Below are positions 46,262 to 56,609 of a stretch of DNA of 64,000 nucleotides, in pieces. Numbering within the stretch: position 1 is the first letter of the stretch; every line of letters begins with the position of its first letter. Source of the stretch: Lepus europaeus. Taxonomy: Eukaryota > Chordata > Mammalia > Lagomorpha > Leporidae. Under the pieces are notes generated by a model. It was not told where the DNA came from and ran no database searches. It saw nothing but the letters and a program-made list of their open reading frames with translations. The stretch is from positions 2,479,024 to 2,543,023 of the forward strand of contig NC_084850.1 in the NCBI RefSeq assembly GCF_033115175.1, in the 5' to 3' direction. A program made the translations under genes and the position numbers.

Positions 46262-46590
46262 GGATTGGTCCTGCGCTGTGGCATAGCAGGTTAAGCCACA
46301 GCCTGTGGTACCAGCATCCGTATAGATATCAGTTCATGTCCCAGCTGCTCCGCTTCTGATCCAGCTCCCTACTAATGCCCTGGGGAAAGCAGCAGAAGAT
46401 GGCCCAAGTGTTTGGGCCTTTGCCATCCACACGAGAGACCCAGATGAAGCTCTTGCCTCCTGGCTTCAGCCTGGCCCAGCCATGGCCACTGTGGCCATCT
46501 GGGGAGTGAACCAGCAGATGGAAGATCTCTTTGTCTCTCCCTTTCTCTGTACCTCTGTCTTTCAAATAATAAATAAATAAATATATCTCA
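46262..46590 (+). mobile_element. CSINE
   Basis: It goes from 'gattggtcctgcgctgtggc' through 'gaagatggcccaagtgtttg' to a (AATA)n tail. All landmarks are in order. Confidence 0.88.
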
Positions 46591-46734
46591 AAAAAGGAAA
46601 TTGGTTATGGGCAGATTGCATAGGACGGCCCGGGCAGTGGGAGTGGTTTGCCCCTGGTGCATCGGGAAGAAATGTGTCATGTGAAACAACAAAAAGGAAG
46701 GGTCTGGCAACTGAGCTGGCCCATAAGAAGCCCT
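46591..46734. repeat. Segment duplicated at 48085-48185
   Basis: The phrases 'gggcagtgggagtggtttgc', 'cccctggtgcatcggg' and 'caaaaaggaagggtctgg' recur in order, with changes, at 48105-48185. It belongs to a local duplication that also carries the gene's 3' end. Confidence 0.65.
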
Positions 46735-47056
46735 GCATTTAAAAAATGCGTTTGTTTATTTGAGAGGTGGAGTTACAGAGAGGAAGCGACAGAGAGAAAG
46801 CTCTCCCATCCACTGGTTCAAGCCCCCCAAAGTGGCTGCAACAGCTGAAACTGAGCTGAGCCTATCCTAAGCCAGGAGCCAAGAGCTTCTTCCAGGTCTC
46901 CCAGGGGGGTGCAGGGGCCATCCACCACTGCTTTCCAAGGCACATTAGTAGGGAGCTGGATTGAAAGAGGAGTAGCCGGGACAGGAACTGGCATCCATAT
47001 GGGATGCCAGTGCCAGAGGTGGAACCTTAACCTACTGCACCACAGGGCCGGTCCCA
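46735..47056 (-). mobile_element. CSINE
   Basis: Reverse layout from 'tgcgtttgtttatttgagag' to 'ccacagggccggtccc', including the central 'tccaccactgctttcc'. Confidence 0.85.
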
Positions 47057-47136
47057 GCCCCATGTCTTGTATTGAAGTGTGAGGGTTCAATACCCAGCTC
47101 CCTGCTAATGCACCACTTCTTAAAAAATTTTAGCAG

Positions 47137-48075
47137 CAGGCAGAACTGTAAATTTCTTGTTAGAGATGCCACCTGCCTTTACCTGGCCAGCTCTCCTCCC
47201 AGGCCAGCCAAGTAATGAAAGTCAACAGAGTGCCTTCCCCTAGGAGGTTCACACCTCCCTTAGGATATACCCCATGTGAAGAGATAGATAGGTCTGGGCC
47301 TCTTAACTTACAAGGCCTAAAGCCCACCAGATTATTATCAAGCCCCTTCTGTCAGGTTCTATTTGCCTCTCAATCAGAAAACTTAATTGTAGCTTAGACA
47401 GCACCTTTCTTAGCTCCTCTAATAATGACTCTGTCCTTTGTTCTAGACCCTGTCTAGTGCACTTGGGCCTCATTCCTTTGTAATCATAACCTCTACTCTA
47501 CCACCAATGGCTCTACTCCCAACCTGTGTGTACTGATGGTGCTCTTCCCCACTTAATGCTGTATAATTGTTCAGACCTGGTTAAGGCCACTCTTAGGATC
47601 ATTGGTTACTATCCTCACCCTGTCTTTTATGACCTTGTCTAAATATGATCAGAGTCGGGGAACTTGGAAGGCTTCCATAGCCTTGGCAACTCATGACGAC
47701 AGCCTAGGATGGTTACTGGCGCCATAAACTAGAGTGTCAATTTGTTGGGTCAACAACAGGAGCCACTGTGCACTTGCTCCTGATGTGGGATCTCTGTCCT
47801 TAATGTGCTGTACATTGTGATTTAATGCTATAACTAGTACTCAAACAGTATGTTTCACTTTGTGTTTCTATGTGGGTGCAAACTGTTGAAGTATTTATAC
47901 TAAATTGATCTTCTGTATATAAATAGAATTGAAAATGAATCTTGATGTGAATGGAAAGGGAGAGGGAGCGGGAGAGGAGAGGGTTGCGGGTGGGAGGGAA
48001 GTTATGGGAGGGGGAAGCCATTGTAATCCATAAGCTGTACACTGGAAATTTATATTCATTAAATAAAAGTTAAAA
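47137..48075 (+). mobile_element. L1 3' end with long 3' UTR
   Basis: It begins 'gcaggcagaactgtaaattt' and ends 'aataaaagttaaaaaaa', nearly the same as 22130-23062. A-rich/T-rich bases on both sides (near 47125 and 48075) could be the target duplication but are too simple to prove it. Confidence 0.88.
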
Positions 48076-48251
48076 AAAATTTTTTGATTGGCTATGAAGG
48101 CTAGGACAGTGGGAGTGGTTTTCCCCTGCTGCATTGGGTCAAATTTAATAATGTAATTCATAGCAAAAAAGGAAGTGTCTGGGAGTTGGCCTAGCAGTCA
48201 AGATGCACCACGTCATCTATTGGAGTGTGGGCATTCAATACCCAGCCACTG

Positions 48252-48370
48252 AGCAGATGTTGGATTTTATACTAACATAATACACTCTTGGTGATGATGG
48301 AAATAAATCAGCCTGTCATGAGATGTGTTTGTGTGTGTATACATGCATGTGAAATGGGAGGGAGTTGATT
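48252..48370 (+). pseudogene. Relic of the 3' end of a second SPANX/VCX-like gene
   Basis: It begins 'cagatgttggattttata', parallel to 'cagatgttgggttttgcc' directly after the stop codon of the intact gene. The same spacing leads to an AATAAA (48302-48307) followed by 'tcagcctgtcatgag' (intact: 'tgagcctctggtgaa') and an equal GT-rich run. Thus 3' UTR and poly(A) signal are duplicated, but no coding exon precedes them; an old SINE-like piece stands there. The divergence is clearly larger than between the young L1 copies, so the duplication is old. Confidence 0.7.
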
Positions 48371-48990
48371 CCTCTTTGATTGCTTTATATTTTACTCCTC
48401 TTTAGCTTCCTATTAGGGAAGTTCAGATTATTGTCTTTCGATCTTACTTTCTAATACCAACATTTAAAATATGCTATGACTTTTTTCTGAAGGACAGCTT
48501 TTGAAAAAATCTCACAAATTTTGTATTTTTATTCTCATTCAATTTAATGTACTTTAATTGCTCCTGAGAGTACATATTTGATTCATGGATTATTTCAGTG
48601 CATATGTTAAATTTCCCAATATTTGGCCTTTTTCAGATATCTTTTTTAAAATTTGAGTTTAATCACATGATGGCCAGAGAACATGAATTTTTATTATATC
48701 TATTCTTTTTCAAATAGTAAGGTCTGCTTTATGGCCCTAAATGCCATTTATATTAGTAGATATTCCAGGCATACTTGAGGAGAATGTTTATTCTGCTAAT
48801 TGGGGTATGTAGTCTGTATTTTTAAATGAAGTCACCATGGTGAATCATGTTGTTCCAGATTTTCTGCTTACTTTTTTGTTGAAATACTGAAAGACATTTC
48901 AGAGAGTTGTGACAAATACATAACCTCCTAAAAACCATGAGATACAAAATATATTCATCATCTCAACTGTTTCTTTTTGCACTTTTGCAA
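48371..48990 (-). repeat. Old L1 ORF2 remains
   Basis: The run 'ggtctgctttatggccctaa', 'catacttgaggagaatgttt', 'attctgctaattggggtatg' reads as old L1 ORF2 on the minus strand. No frame is open. Confidence 0.6.
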
Positions 48991-50121
48991 TCAAATCACC
49001 CTTCTAATAGAAATGACCAGAACACATCTGCCAATTATGAGCACTTTCTTTTCTTCATAAAAGTGGGTAGGCACACATATGGGACAGTTGCTATCACACA
49101 CAGGCAAGAAAACTAAATCACTTGTCCCAGAAAAGTCCAGCTTGCACGCCTGATCATGGGCTGTCCCTCCCATTCTTGTGCACTACCTGTCCCCAAGTCT
49201 GGCACTGCCTTCTTGATTTCCCTGGGTTTAGCTTGGTGTCTCATTTTGTATCCTACAACTGTAATCCAGGATGTCCATCTTTCTTAATTCCCATGTTTCT
49301 TTAGCATGCTCTAAGTGATGTCCCATTCCTGAGACAGAATTTCTAGCATTGTTTACACGCAAGAAACTCAGACATTGATCCTAAAAGTGTTCTGAAGAAG
49401 GCACATAAAGAGCAAAAAGATCAATCTTTTATTTCTTCACGCAGGAGCCATGTGAGAGCCACAAGGTTGTTTGGCATCTTGTAAACATGATCTGGTTGCT
49501 AAGGTGTTTCAAACAGAAACTTTCAGAAGCTTAATTAAAGACATCGTTCTTCCATTAGTAGTTCTGGAGTTCTCCATTCCCTCAGCCAGTGAACCTACTT
49601 CCAAATGTGAGACTCATGTGCTCTGCCACATTGAAACTCAGCCACAGTGACCTTTTCTGGATACCATGGAGATTAGAAGCATAGTGTGGTGTGGTCCTTA
49701 AAGATGACAGTCCAACAGGTTCCTCTATCCGCATTTTACTGCTCTGTCATTAACTGAGTCCTAAGGACTGGTTAAGACACCAAAGTTGACATTCTGTGAA
49801 TTCCATGCAGAATGTTTCATTTACTATTGATTAGAGAGAAGGCAGAAAGTAACAATATTACTTTTTGTGCAAGCCAGACATAAACCTGTGCCTAAAGTTG
49901 GTAATGTCTTATAATCTAAGTGGTTTTTTACCTCCAAGGTCTGTGGTCTGCCTACTGTTCTGTCTGACATTTTACACAGCTGGGGTAGTGGTTCAGCTCC
50001 AGCAGCCAGAGTCCCTTGTCCTCTTTATGAAGAAAACTGTGTAGATCAAGGTAGGGCTGTGACTACCAAACAGGGAGAAGTGTAACAGTGGAAGTGGTCT
50101 ATGAGGTCTTAATTATACAAA
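48991..50121. other. Unique-looking intergenic stretch, no gene recognised
   Basis: Two 60-codon ORFs around 48991-49304 face each other and are chance. No repeat family was recognised; base composition is balanced. Confidence 0.4.
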
Positions 50122-50126
50122 GGAGG

Positions 50127-50562
50127 TGTTAGGTTTGGAATAGCTCAGGGTTCTGGCCTTTCGTACCCCCAGAAAATAAAAAAGACAGAAACATGAGACA
50201 GAGACCAATCTCGACAGAGACAGGTTGCTTTATTCGAAGAAAAGAAGTTGGCATCGGTGTCCAAGGGGAATGTGCAAAGGGCAGATTCAGAGCTGAGTTT
50301 TTATCTGGTTAAGGAGGGAATTTGCCACTACCAGGGGAGGTAGAAGACAGCTGGCAGAACAGTAGGGGGCTCCTTGAAGCCTCTGGGAACTTTCCTCACA
50401 TTTGTTTCACAAGCTGCCCTGTGCAGCTTACCTGCTTTGTCATTTTCTTTGCAAGGAGTCTGGAAGGGTCTGGTTCAACACCAAGGATCTCAGAAAAAGT
50501 GAAGAAATGGGGTGGGAGAAGGGAAAGAAAGGGAGGAAGGGAAAGGCGTAACATGTCCTTCA
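50127..50562 (-). mobile_element. Second solo endogenous-retrovirus LTR, minus orientation
   Basis: The 436-base insert begins TGTTAGG and ends TCCTTCA, flanked by the 5-base repeat ggagg at 50122-50126 and 50563-50567. On the minus strand there is an AT-rich TATA-like ATAAAAAC (about 50298-50305) and AATAAA (50229-50234), then a U5 ending in CCTAACA. No viral gene is attached. Its minus-strand start, TGAAGGAC, equals that of the LTR at 20263-20804, so both may belong to related families. Confidence 0.82.
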
Positions 50563-50567
50563 GGAGG

Positions 50568-50860
50568 AAAGTAAGGACTAGATAAAATAAGGTCCTACCT
50601 AAGATCACCACCAAATCCATGAATGACAGAGTTTAGCTGCCAATGACATCTGGTCCTGGGATCTTCTTGAATCACCCATGTTCCTTGTGGTTTCACCTGC
50701 CTGTGTATGCCTCTGAGGGAATACCACACTTCTTGCATTTCCTGTCCCTCCATATGGATAAGCCAGGTGAGTTGTCTTGCTGGTGTTGCTCCACCCCTCC
50801 AGAGTCAACCCCAGCAGTTACTACAGTTCAGGCAGAAGCTTGTGGCTGGGACCAGCACGA
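50568..50860. other. Spacer, nothing recognised
   Basis: Unique-looking sequence between LTR and SINE, without a defensible ORF. Confidence 0.3.
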
Positions 50861-51097
50861 TGTATAGTGAGTAAAGCTGCTGCCTGTGTACTGGCATCCC
50901 ATATAGGTGCCAGTTCAAGTCCCAGCTGGTCCACTTCCTATCCAGCTCCCTGCTAATGCACCTGGGAAAGCAGTAGAAGATGTCCCAGGTCTTTGGGGCC
51001 CTGCACCCGTGTGGGAGATCCGGAAGAATCTCCTGGCTCCTGGCTTCAGATCAGCTCATCTCTAGCCATTGCAGCCATTTGGAGCAATGAATGGAAG

Positions 51098-51162
<65 letters not shown>

Positions 51163-51199
51163 CCCCTTCTATGTGGCTTTTTCAGACTAATAAATGAAT

Positions 51200-51239
<40 letters not shown>

Positions 51240-51240
51240 T
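50861..51240 (+). mobile_element. CSINE with (CT)n and a following (GA)n tract
   Basis: From 'gggaccagcacgatgtatag' the SINE runs to a long (CT)n at 51102-51156. A (GA)n of about 32 bases at 51202-51234 stands where the tail would be. The two complementary tracts are 46 bases apart. Confidence 0.85.
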
Positions 51241-53039
51241 GGCTACTCACAGAGCCCCAGATGACTGAAAAGGGAATGCCAAGGTAGGTCTCAGAAACAG
51301 CTTTTTTTCTTTCCTAACAGTTAAGTTTCACTCACTAAAGACCACAGGGCAGGAGACTGGATCTTTTTGCAGGATGCTTCTGTGAACTGAGTGAGTCTTT
51401 CCAACAACCTTGTTAGGTCCAGATTGCCTCACCAGAAATGGAGGCTACGAAAAGTGAAGTAACTTATTGAATGTCACATAGTCAACAAAGGAATTGGATT
51501 GGAATCCACTTCTTGGATTTCAGAGCTGAGCTGTGGCCACTGTACATGAGTTTACCTCTCTCGGTGGCCTGAGGTCTCCTTCATGGAATAATGTGGCTGG
51601 GACATAATGAGCATCAGAAGGCCTGGATTCTAGTTCCAGCTTGGCCCCCACCTGACTATGCAACCTTGGCACAGTCACTTTGTGTTTCTGGGCCTTGGTT
51701 TCCCAGCTGTAAAATTTGAACCGCATTGCAAACCCTTTCAAGATGTGATTTAATCACTAATTTTGTGCTAGAAAGGCCAAGGCTCTAGGGGTACAATTAA
51801 ACAAAGTTTCTGAGAGCTTATATCTCTGAAGGGGACATCAATAAATGACCAAATTAGATTATGCCAGGACTTATAAATGCTACAAAGAAGATTCACTAGG
51901 AAAATGTGATAGAAAATGATTGGGGGCTACTTTGGTTAGGGTAATGTGAGCTCAGGGTTGGTATGTAGCCCTAGTAGAATCATGCATGTTGAAATGCTCA
52001 GCAAACCAGGCCTGGGGTGAGAAGCATAAGATCAGGCCACCTTCCTTCTTACCTCTAGAACCTCATACCCTTTCTCAGCCCTAATATCCTTCTTCTGCCT
52101 GCTGGCCTTCTACTGGTTGTGGTTTGGATTCATTAAGGCAGCTCCAGAGCAGGCCCTATTTCTGTCAGTCATCTGTAACTCTAAGGCTTCATGGGTGGCA
52201 TTTCTGCTGTCCATTCTCAGACTCATCTTTCTTTAGCATCAGCTAAGTTCTCCTGGGAAAAACTTGTCCTATAGCTCTCTCTAAGGACTCACACATCTGT
52301 CTTTCCATGTTCTGGTCCCACAAGAAATGTTTTTATGTAAGAGTATGTCTTTGCATGTGAAAACTTCATTTAGCTCACCGCATTGTATCTCAAAAGACTA
52401 TTGTTGCTTAAGTGCCATCTTGGTGACCCTAACATTACCCAGAAAACTGTTTGTCAAAGAGGATGAGAGGTGCTTAGTTTATGTTGCTTGACACCATCAA
52501 TGTTCACAGCAGGGCTTACTAGCTCTTAAATTGAAATGTCCCACAGTGCCAGGGTAGAGAGAAAAGTAGAGGATGATTGCAAGGAGGAGAGGAATGAGGG
52601 AGACAAGAGTTCTGGGTTTGTCCAAAGTCACTAGGATAGAAGGCTTAGAATCTGCTGCCATGTAATACTCTTTGCTTTGTCTTCACACTTCACTTTCTCC
52701 TGGGTGAGCTTTCCCAGTTTTCTCTTTTCTAACAGTTGAATGTGAGTGTTCCTCAAGACCGTATTACAGATGATCCAAACTTCTCACCTGTGTCAACATA
52801 TACTCCCTGCCTAATATCATTCATTCCTTTTCTCTACTCCGACATCTGTCCTAAGTTTCAGAGTTTAGTATATTGCTGTCTCAGAGTTCCCTTCTTTTAG
52901 TGCTCCAATAGGCATCTACACTTCACCAAGGCTCAGACCAGCCTTATTTTCATACTCTGTACAAGAACACTGTGACTAATCCACCAGTCATCATAATAAA
53001 AAATACATGTCCAGCACTCCTGTCTATTTTATTTCTTTC
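51241..53039. other. 1.8-kb unique-looking stretch, no gene recognised
   Basis: Mixed composition with no SINE or L1 recognised and no ORF above 75 codons. It may include old repeats ('cttgggcaagtcactt'-like phrases near 51660, as in MIR elements), and a MIR fragment near 51600-51740 is possible. Confidence 0.4.
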
Positions 53040-53395
53040 TGATTTATTTATTTGAAGGCAGATATACAGAGAGATGGAGAGACAGAGAGAATGTGTGTGT
53101 ATGTGTGCATGTGTGTGTGTGTGTGTGGGGGGGATCTACATCTGTTGGTGTACTCCCCAAATGACTGCATTGGCTGGGACTTGGCCAGGCCAAAACCAGG
53201 AACCAGGAGTTTCATCTGGGTATCCCAAGTGGGTGCAAAGGCCCAAGCACCTGGGCCATCCTCCACTGCCTTCCCAGGCACATTACTAGAAATCTGGATC
53301 TGAACTGGAGCAGCCAGGTCTTAAACCAGTGCCCATATGGGATGCTGGCACAGCAGGGAGCAGCTTAACCCGCTACACCACAGCTATGGCTCTTT
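53040..53395 (-). mobile_element. CSINE with (TG)n expansion
   Basis: Reverse layout from 'gatttatttatttgaaggca' through a (TG)n tract (53093-53127) to 'cacagctatggctc'. The TG run replaces part of the usual AG tract. Confidence 0.85.
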
Positions 53396-54490
53396 AATTT
53401 GCTTCTAATTAACTTTTAACTTCATCTTCTCTTGTGTATCCTCATAGCAACCACCTTGATATAAGCCCTTTTTCTGGTCCATTTACACTGAGAACCTTTC
53501 AAAACTTTCCTATGTTCTACTTTGTTTTTCAGGCTACATTTCCTAAGCTCTTGTGTCTCATGGAAGGATATTTGTGGGTGAGAATATGTGAGATATCCAA
53601 CAAATGTATTTTGTTCATCTCTTTCTGCTTTAAACTAAATCTTTCTCCTCAATAACTCCATCTCCTATAGAAAAGCCATCCATAGTTCCAGTTTCCACCA
53701 GGTAACTCTGCTCCAGGACTCTGGAAATACTGGCTCCATTCTTTGTCCCTTCAATCTGGGGTGGTAACAGTTTCCCGCTATTGCATATTTCTGGAGTCAC
53801 TCATCTTATGCAACTTGGCTCAAAAATTCTATCTCCCTTGAAATCACGTCTTGGCATTCCATTTATCCTCTTACAAAAATTTAGAGTGGTTTCTGTTTCC
53901 TTGATTGAACCATAACTAATATAGCCATTATTAAATCTAGCCTGGCTTATTTTAACAGCTTCTCAGTAAATTACTCTGATTCAGTTCTTACTCCTCTAAA
54001 ATTTGCTTCTAACATTTCAGAATCTTAGGATCACTTTTCCTAAAACTCTTCAATAGCTACCCGTTGTCTACAGAATTAAGTCCTTATATGGGTTTTCTGT
54101 CTGATGGTAGGATGGGTAGAATCAGGAACCATTGCTGCTAGTGTTTAATTATTAGTTGAAAGTGAGGACAGCAAGTTAGGGATGTTCTGCAACCCCTGGC
54201 TCAGTTTCAGATTCCTTACCACCCCTTGATAGATGCAGACCAATTCATTGGAAGCTGCTGTTTTATCCACTTTCTACACTTTCAATAGATTTCTGTCCCA
54301 ACAACAGCCATTTTGTATCTGCAAAATAAGCTGAGGAAGTTATTTACTTTCTTTCGTTTTCAAAAATGAAATCAAGAAAAAAGTTAAAAGCACCTGTAAG
54401 TAATTGGTGTTGTGGAGCAGGTTAAGCTGCCACTTGTGATGAATAAATATATAAATACATACTTTTTAAGAAAATTTGTAATGTAATTGG
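53396..54490. other. Unique-looking intergenic stretch, no gene recognised
   Basis: No ORF above 75 codons and no repeat named. A CSINE remnant reduced to its head and tail is possible near 54405-54460 ('taattggtgttgtggagcag' next to 'gaataaatatataaatac'). Confidence 0.4.
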
Positions 54491-54494
54491 AGTT

Positions 54495-54867
54495 TTAAAG
54501 TTTATTTTTATTTATTTGAGAGGGACAGGGAGGGGGGAAGGAGAGGAGAGGAGAGGAGAGGAGAGGAGAGGAGAGGAGAGGAGAGGAGAGGAGAGGAGAG
54601 GAGAGATTTCCATCTGCTGGTTCACTCTCCAAATGCGCACAATAGTACAATAACTGCGGCTCAGTCAGGCCAAATCCAGGAGCCAGAAACTCCATCTAGG
54701 TCTCCCACATGAAATGCAATGACCGAAGTAGTTGAGCCATTTGCTGCTGCATTAGCAGGAAGCTGGATTGGAAGCAAAGGGAAATTCAAGCACAGGCATT
54801 GGGATATGAGATGTGGGTATCCCATATGACAGCTTAATTTTCTATGCTACAACACCCATCCCACAAC
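54495..54867 (-). mobile_element. CSINE with (GAGAG)n pentanucleotide array
   Basis: Reverse CSINE whose purine tract has become an almost perfect five-base repeat (gagag-type) of about 13 units at 54540-54605. The remainder up to 'acacccatccc' is standard. Confidence 0.88.
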
Positions 54868-55600
54868 TGGATATTAAAAAATCAGAAGGTGAGAGTCAAG
54901 GGAAAATAAGATTAACAAGGAAAACAAGGGAGCCAGGGGTAAGTTTGTATATACAATTCATGGTAAGGGATTTTTGAACTCTCAGGTTAGCTTAAGACTT
55001 TTTCAAAGCAGTTACTAGGAGAAAAAACTCTTCATTATATGATGCTCGGTATTCCAAAGGTAAAAAAAGAACAACCAGTTGCTTATAGAAGCAAAAACAA
55101 TTTCCAATGATGTGAGTATAGAATTACTCCTGGGGTTACACATGAAGAGGACAAGATGGACCACAGTGATCAATATTACTCAACAACATCCTATCAGTAA
55201 ATTCATTAGGGGGAGGTTTCTGTCAGAATTGGAGATTTTCTTGGATTCATGGCATAAGTATATATGCTGGTAGGAGGCTGGAGGCCAAGAGTTATGGTTT
55301 CTTGGCTCTGTATTTTTTGCCATTGTTCTCAGAAACTTGTGTGTTGTCACACTTTATTAAATTTCTGATGATCTAAAGCTCCTTTGTTTTGCCTGTCCCT
55401 TTGGTTGCATGCCAAGCATAAGTCATTTGGGAATTTAATCATTCACTCAACAGCCATTTATGGATGACCTACTGGGGCTCTGGTGGTGTAATGGTGAAGA
55501 GGATAGACTTAGCTTTTGTCACCATAATATTGGAAATGTAAGTTAGGGATAAGGGTGATATGTAAAATAACAAGTCAGCAAAATTATTTCAAATAAGAGT
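54868..55600. other. Intergenic stretch, no gene recognised
   Basis: Unique-looking. A 64-codon ORF (55079-55273) has no recognisable features. Confidence 0.35.
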
Positions 55601-56068
55601 GGGGGGTCCGAAATGGCAGAGTAGTAAGAAGCTGCACTGATCTCAGCTGCAGAAAGATATCAGTAAAACAAAGGAAGAACCATGTTTCCAGAGAGCTGAC
55701 TAAGAAATTTTCAGTGAAGTGACAGAACAGAACAGAGACTCCATGGGACAGCAAGGAAAGAGGCCAGACATGTCGCTGTCAGCCCTAAAGGCATTCTGGT
55801 CTGGCTAAAAAGCCCACAAGAGCATTTCAGGTGTGGAAAGCCAGGACACTTGTGCAAAAAGTATTCCTACTTAGAGAGAACCACCCTGGGTGAGACTCCA
55901 GTGGGAAAAGAGAGGCCATCAAAGAAGGATGTCCTTTTCTCCAGAGGAAGGAGAGAACTTCCACTTTGCTAAATACTGATGGAGTTTGTGAAACTCAGAA
56001 GGCTTCCATAGCCTAGGCAGCTCATGTCAAGAGCCTCAGGTGATCGCTGACGTCACACATAAGAGTAT
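55601..56068 (+). repeat. L1-related segment with a 5'-UTR-like beginning
   Basis: It starts 'ggggggtccgaaatggcaga', recalling the G-rich, ATGGC-containing start of mammalian L1 5' UTRs (YY1-site position). It continues into 'ctaaaggcattctggtctgg' and 'ggcttccatagcctaggcag', which in other copies of this window belongs to the 3' UTR (for example 62560-62830). It lacks the normal L1 3' terminus. ataagagt stands at 55593-55600 and again at the end near 56059-56066. Confidence 0.5.
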
Positions 56069-56598
56069 TAACATTAATGGTAAAACTTAATCCCAAATAT
56101 TTACTTTGTTCTATTGTGAGATATTATGCATCATAAGTTCTAGTTATTTCTAAGTGTCAAATTCCATTACCTGTATTCTTAGGTATTTCATTAAAGTTTA
56201 TCAAGTGCCTCAAATGTAAATTCTTGGACACATGTCTTGCTGTAAAATTCCTATCTCGTATGTTTTAACATAGGGTCAGATATTTAAAGACAGCTGGGGA
56301 AATTTCTGAGAATGGCAAAATTCTGTGGAATTTGGATTCCAAGATTTGGATTCCAAGCTTTTGTATATAGCTTTAAAAAGTCCCTAATACAGACTCTGTA
56401 TTAAAAAGGGTAGCTACAAAAGTTATTATTTATTCCAGGATTTGGATTCTAAGCCTTCCGTTTGCTTAAAAGCCTCTGAAACAGACACTATACTGGACAG
56501 GGGAGCTACAAAAGGTGTTCCAAGGAATCAAGGAGTTTTTGACAAAAAACTCCAACATTAGAAATTCCTGAGCAAGCCATTCATATGAAGATCCTTCT
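56069..56598. other. Intergenic stretch with possible ERV-derived sequence
   Basis: Two related phrases (around 56330-56420 and 56440-56520, each with 'atttggattc' and 'gctacaaaag') form an imperfect tandem duplication of roughly 110 bases. No ORF is open. It is continuous with 59941 onward once the L1 is removed. Confidence 0.4.
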
Positions 56599-56609
56599 CA
56601 GATCAGTTT

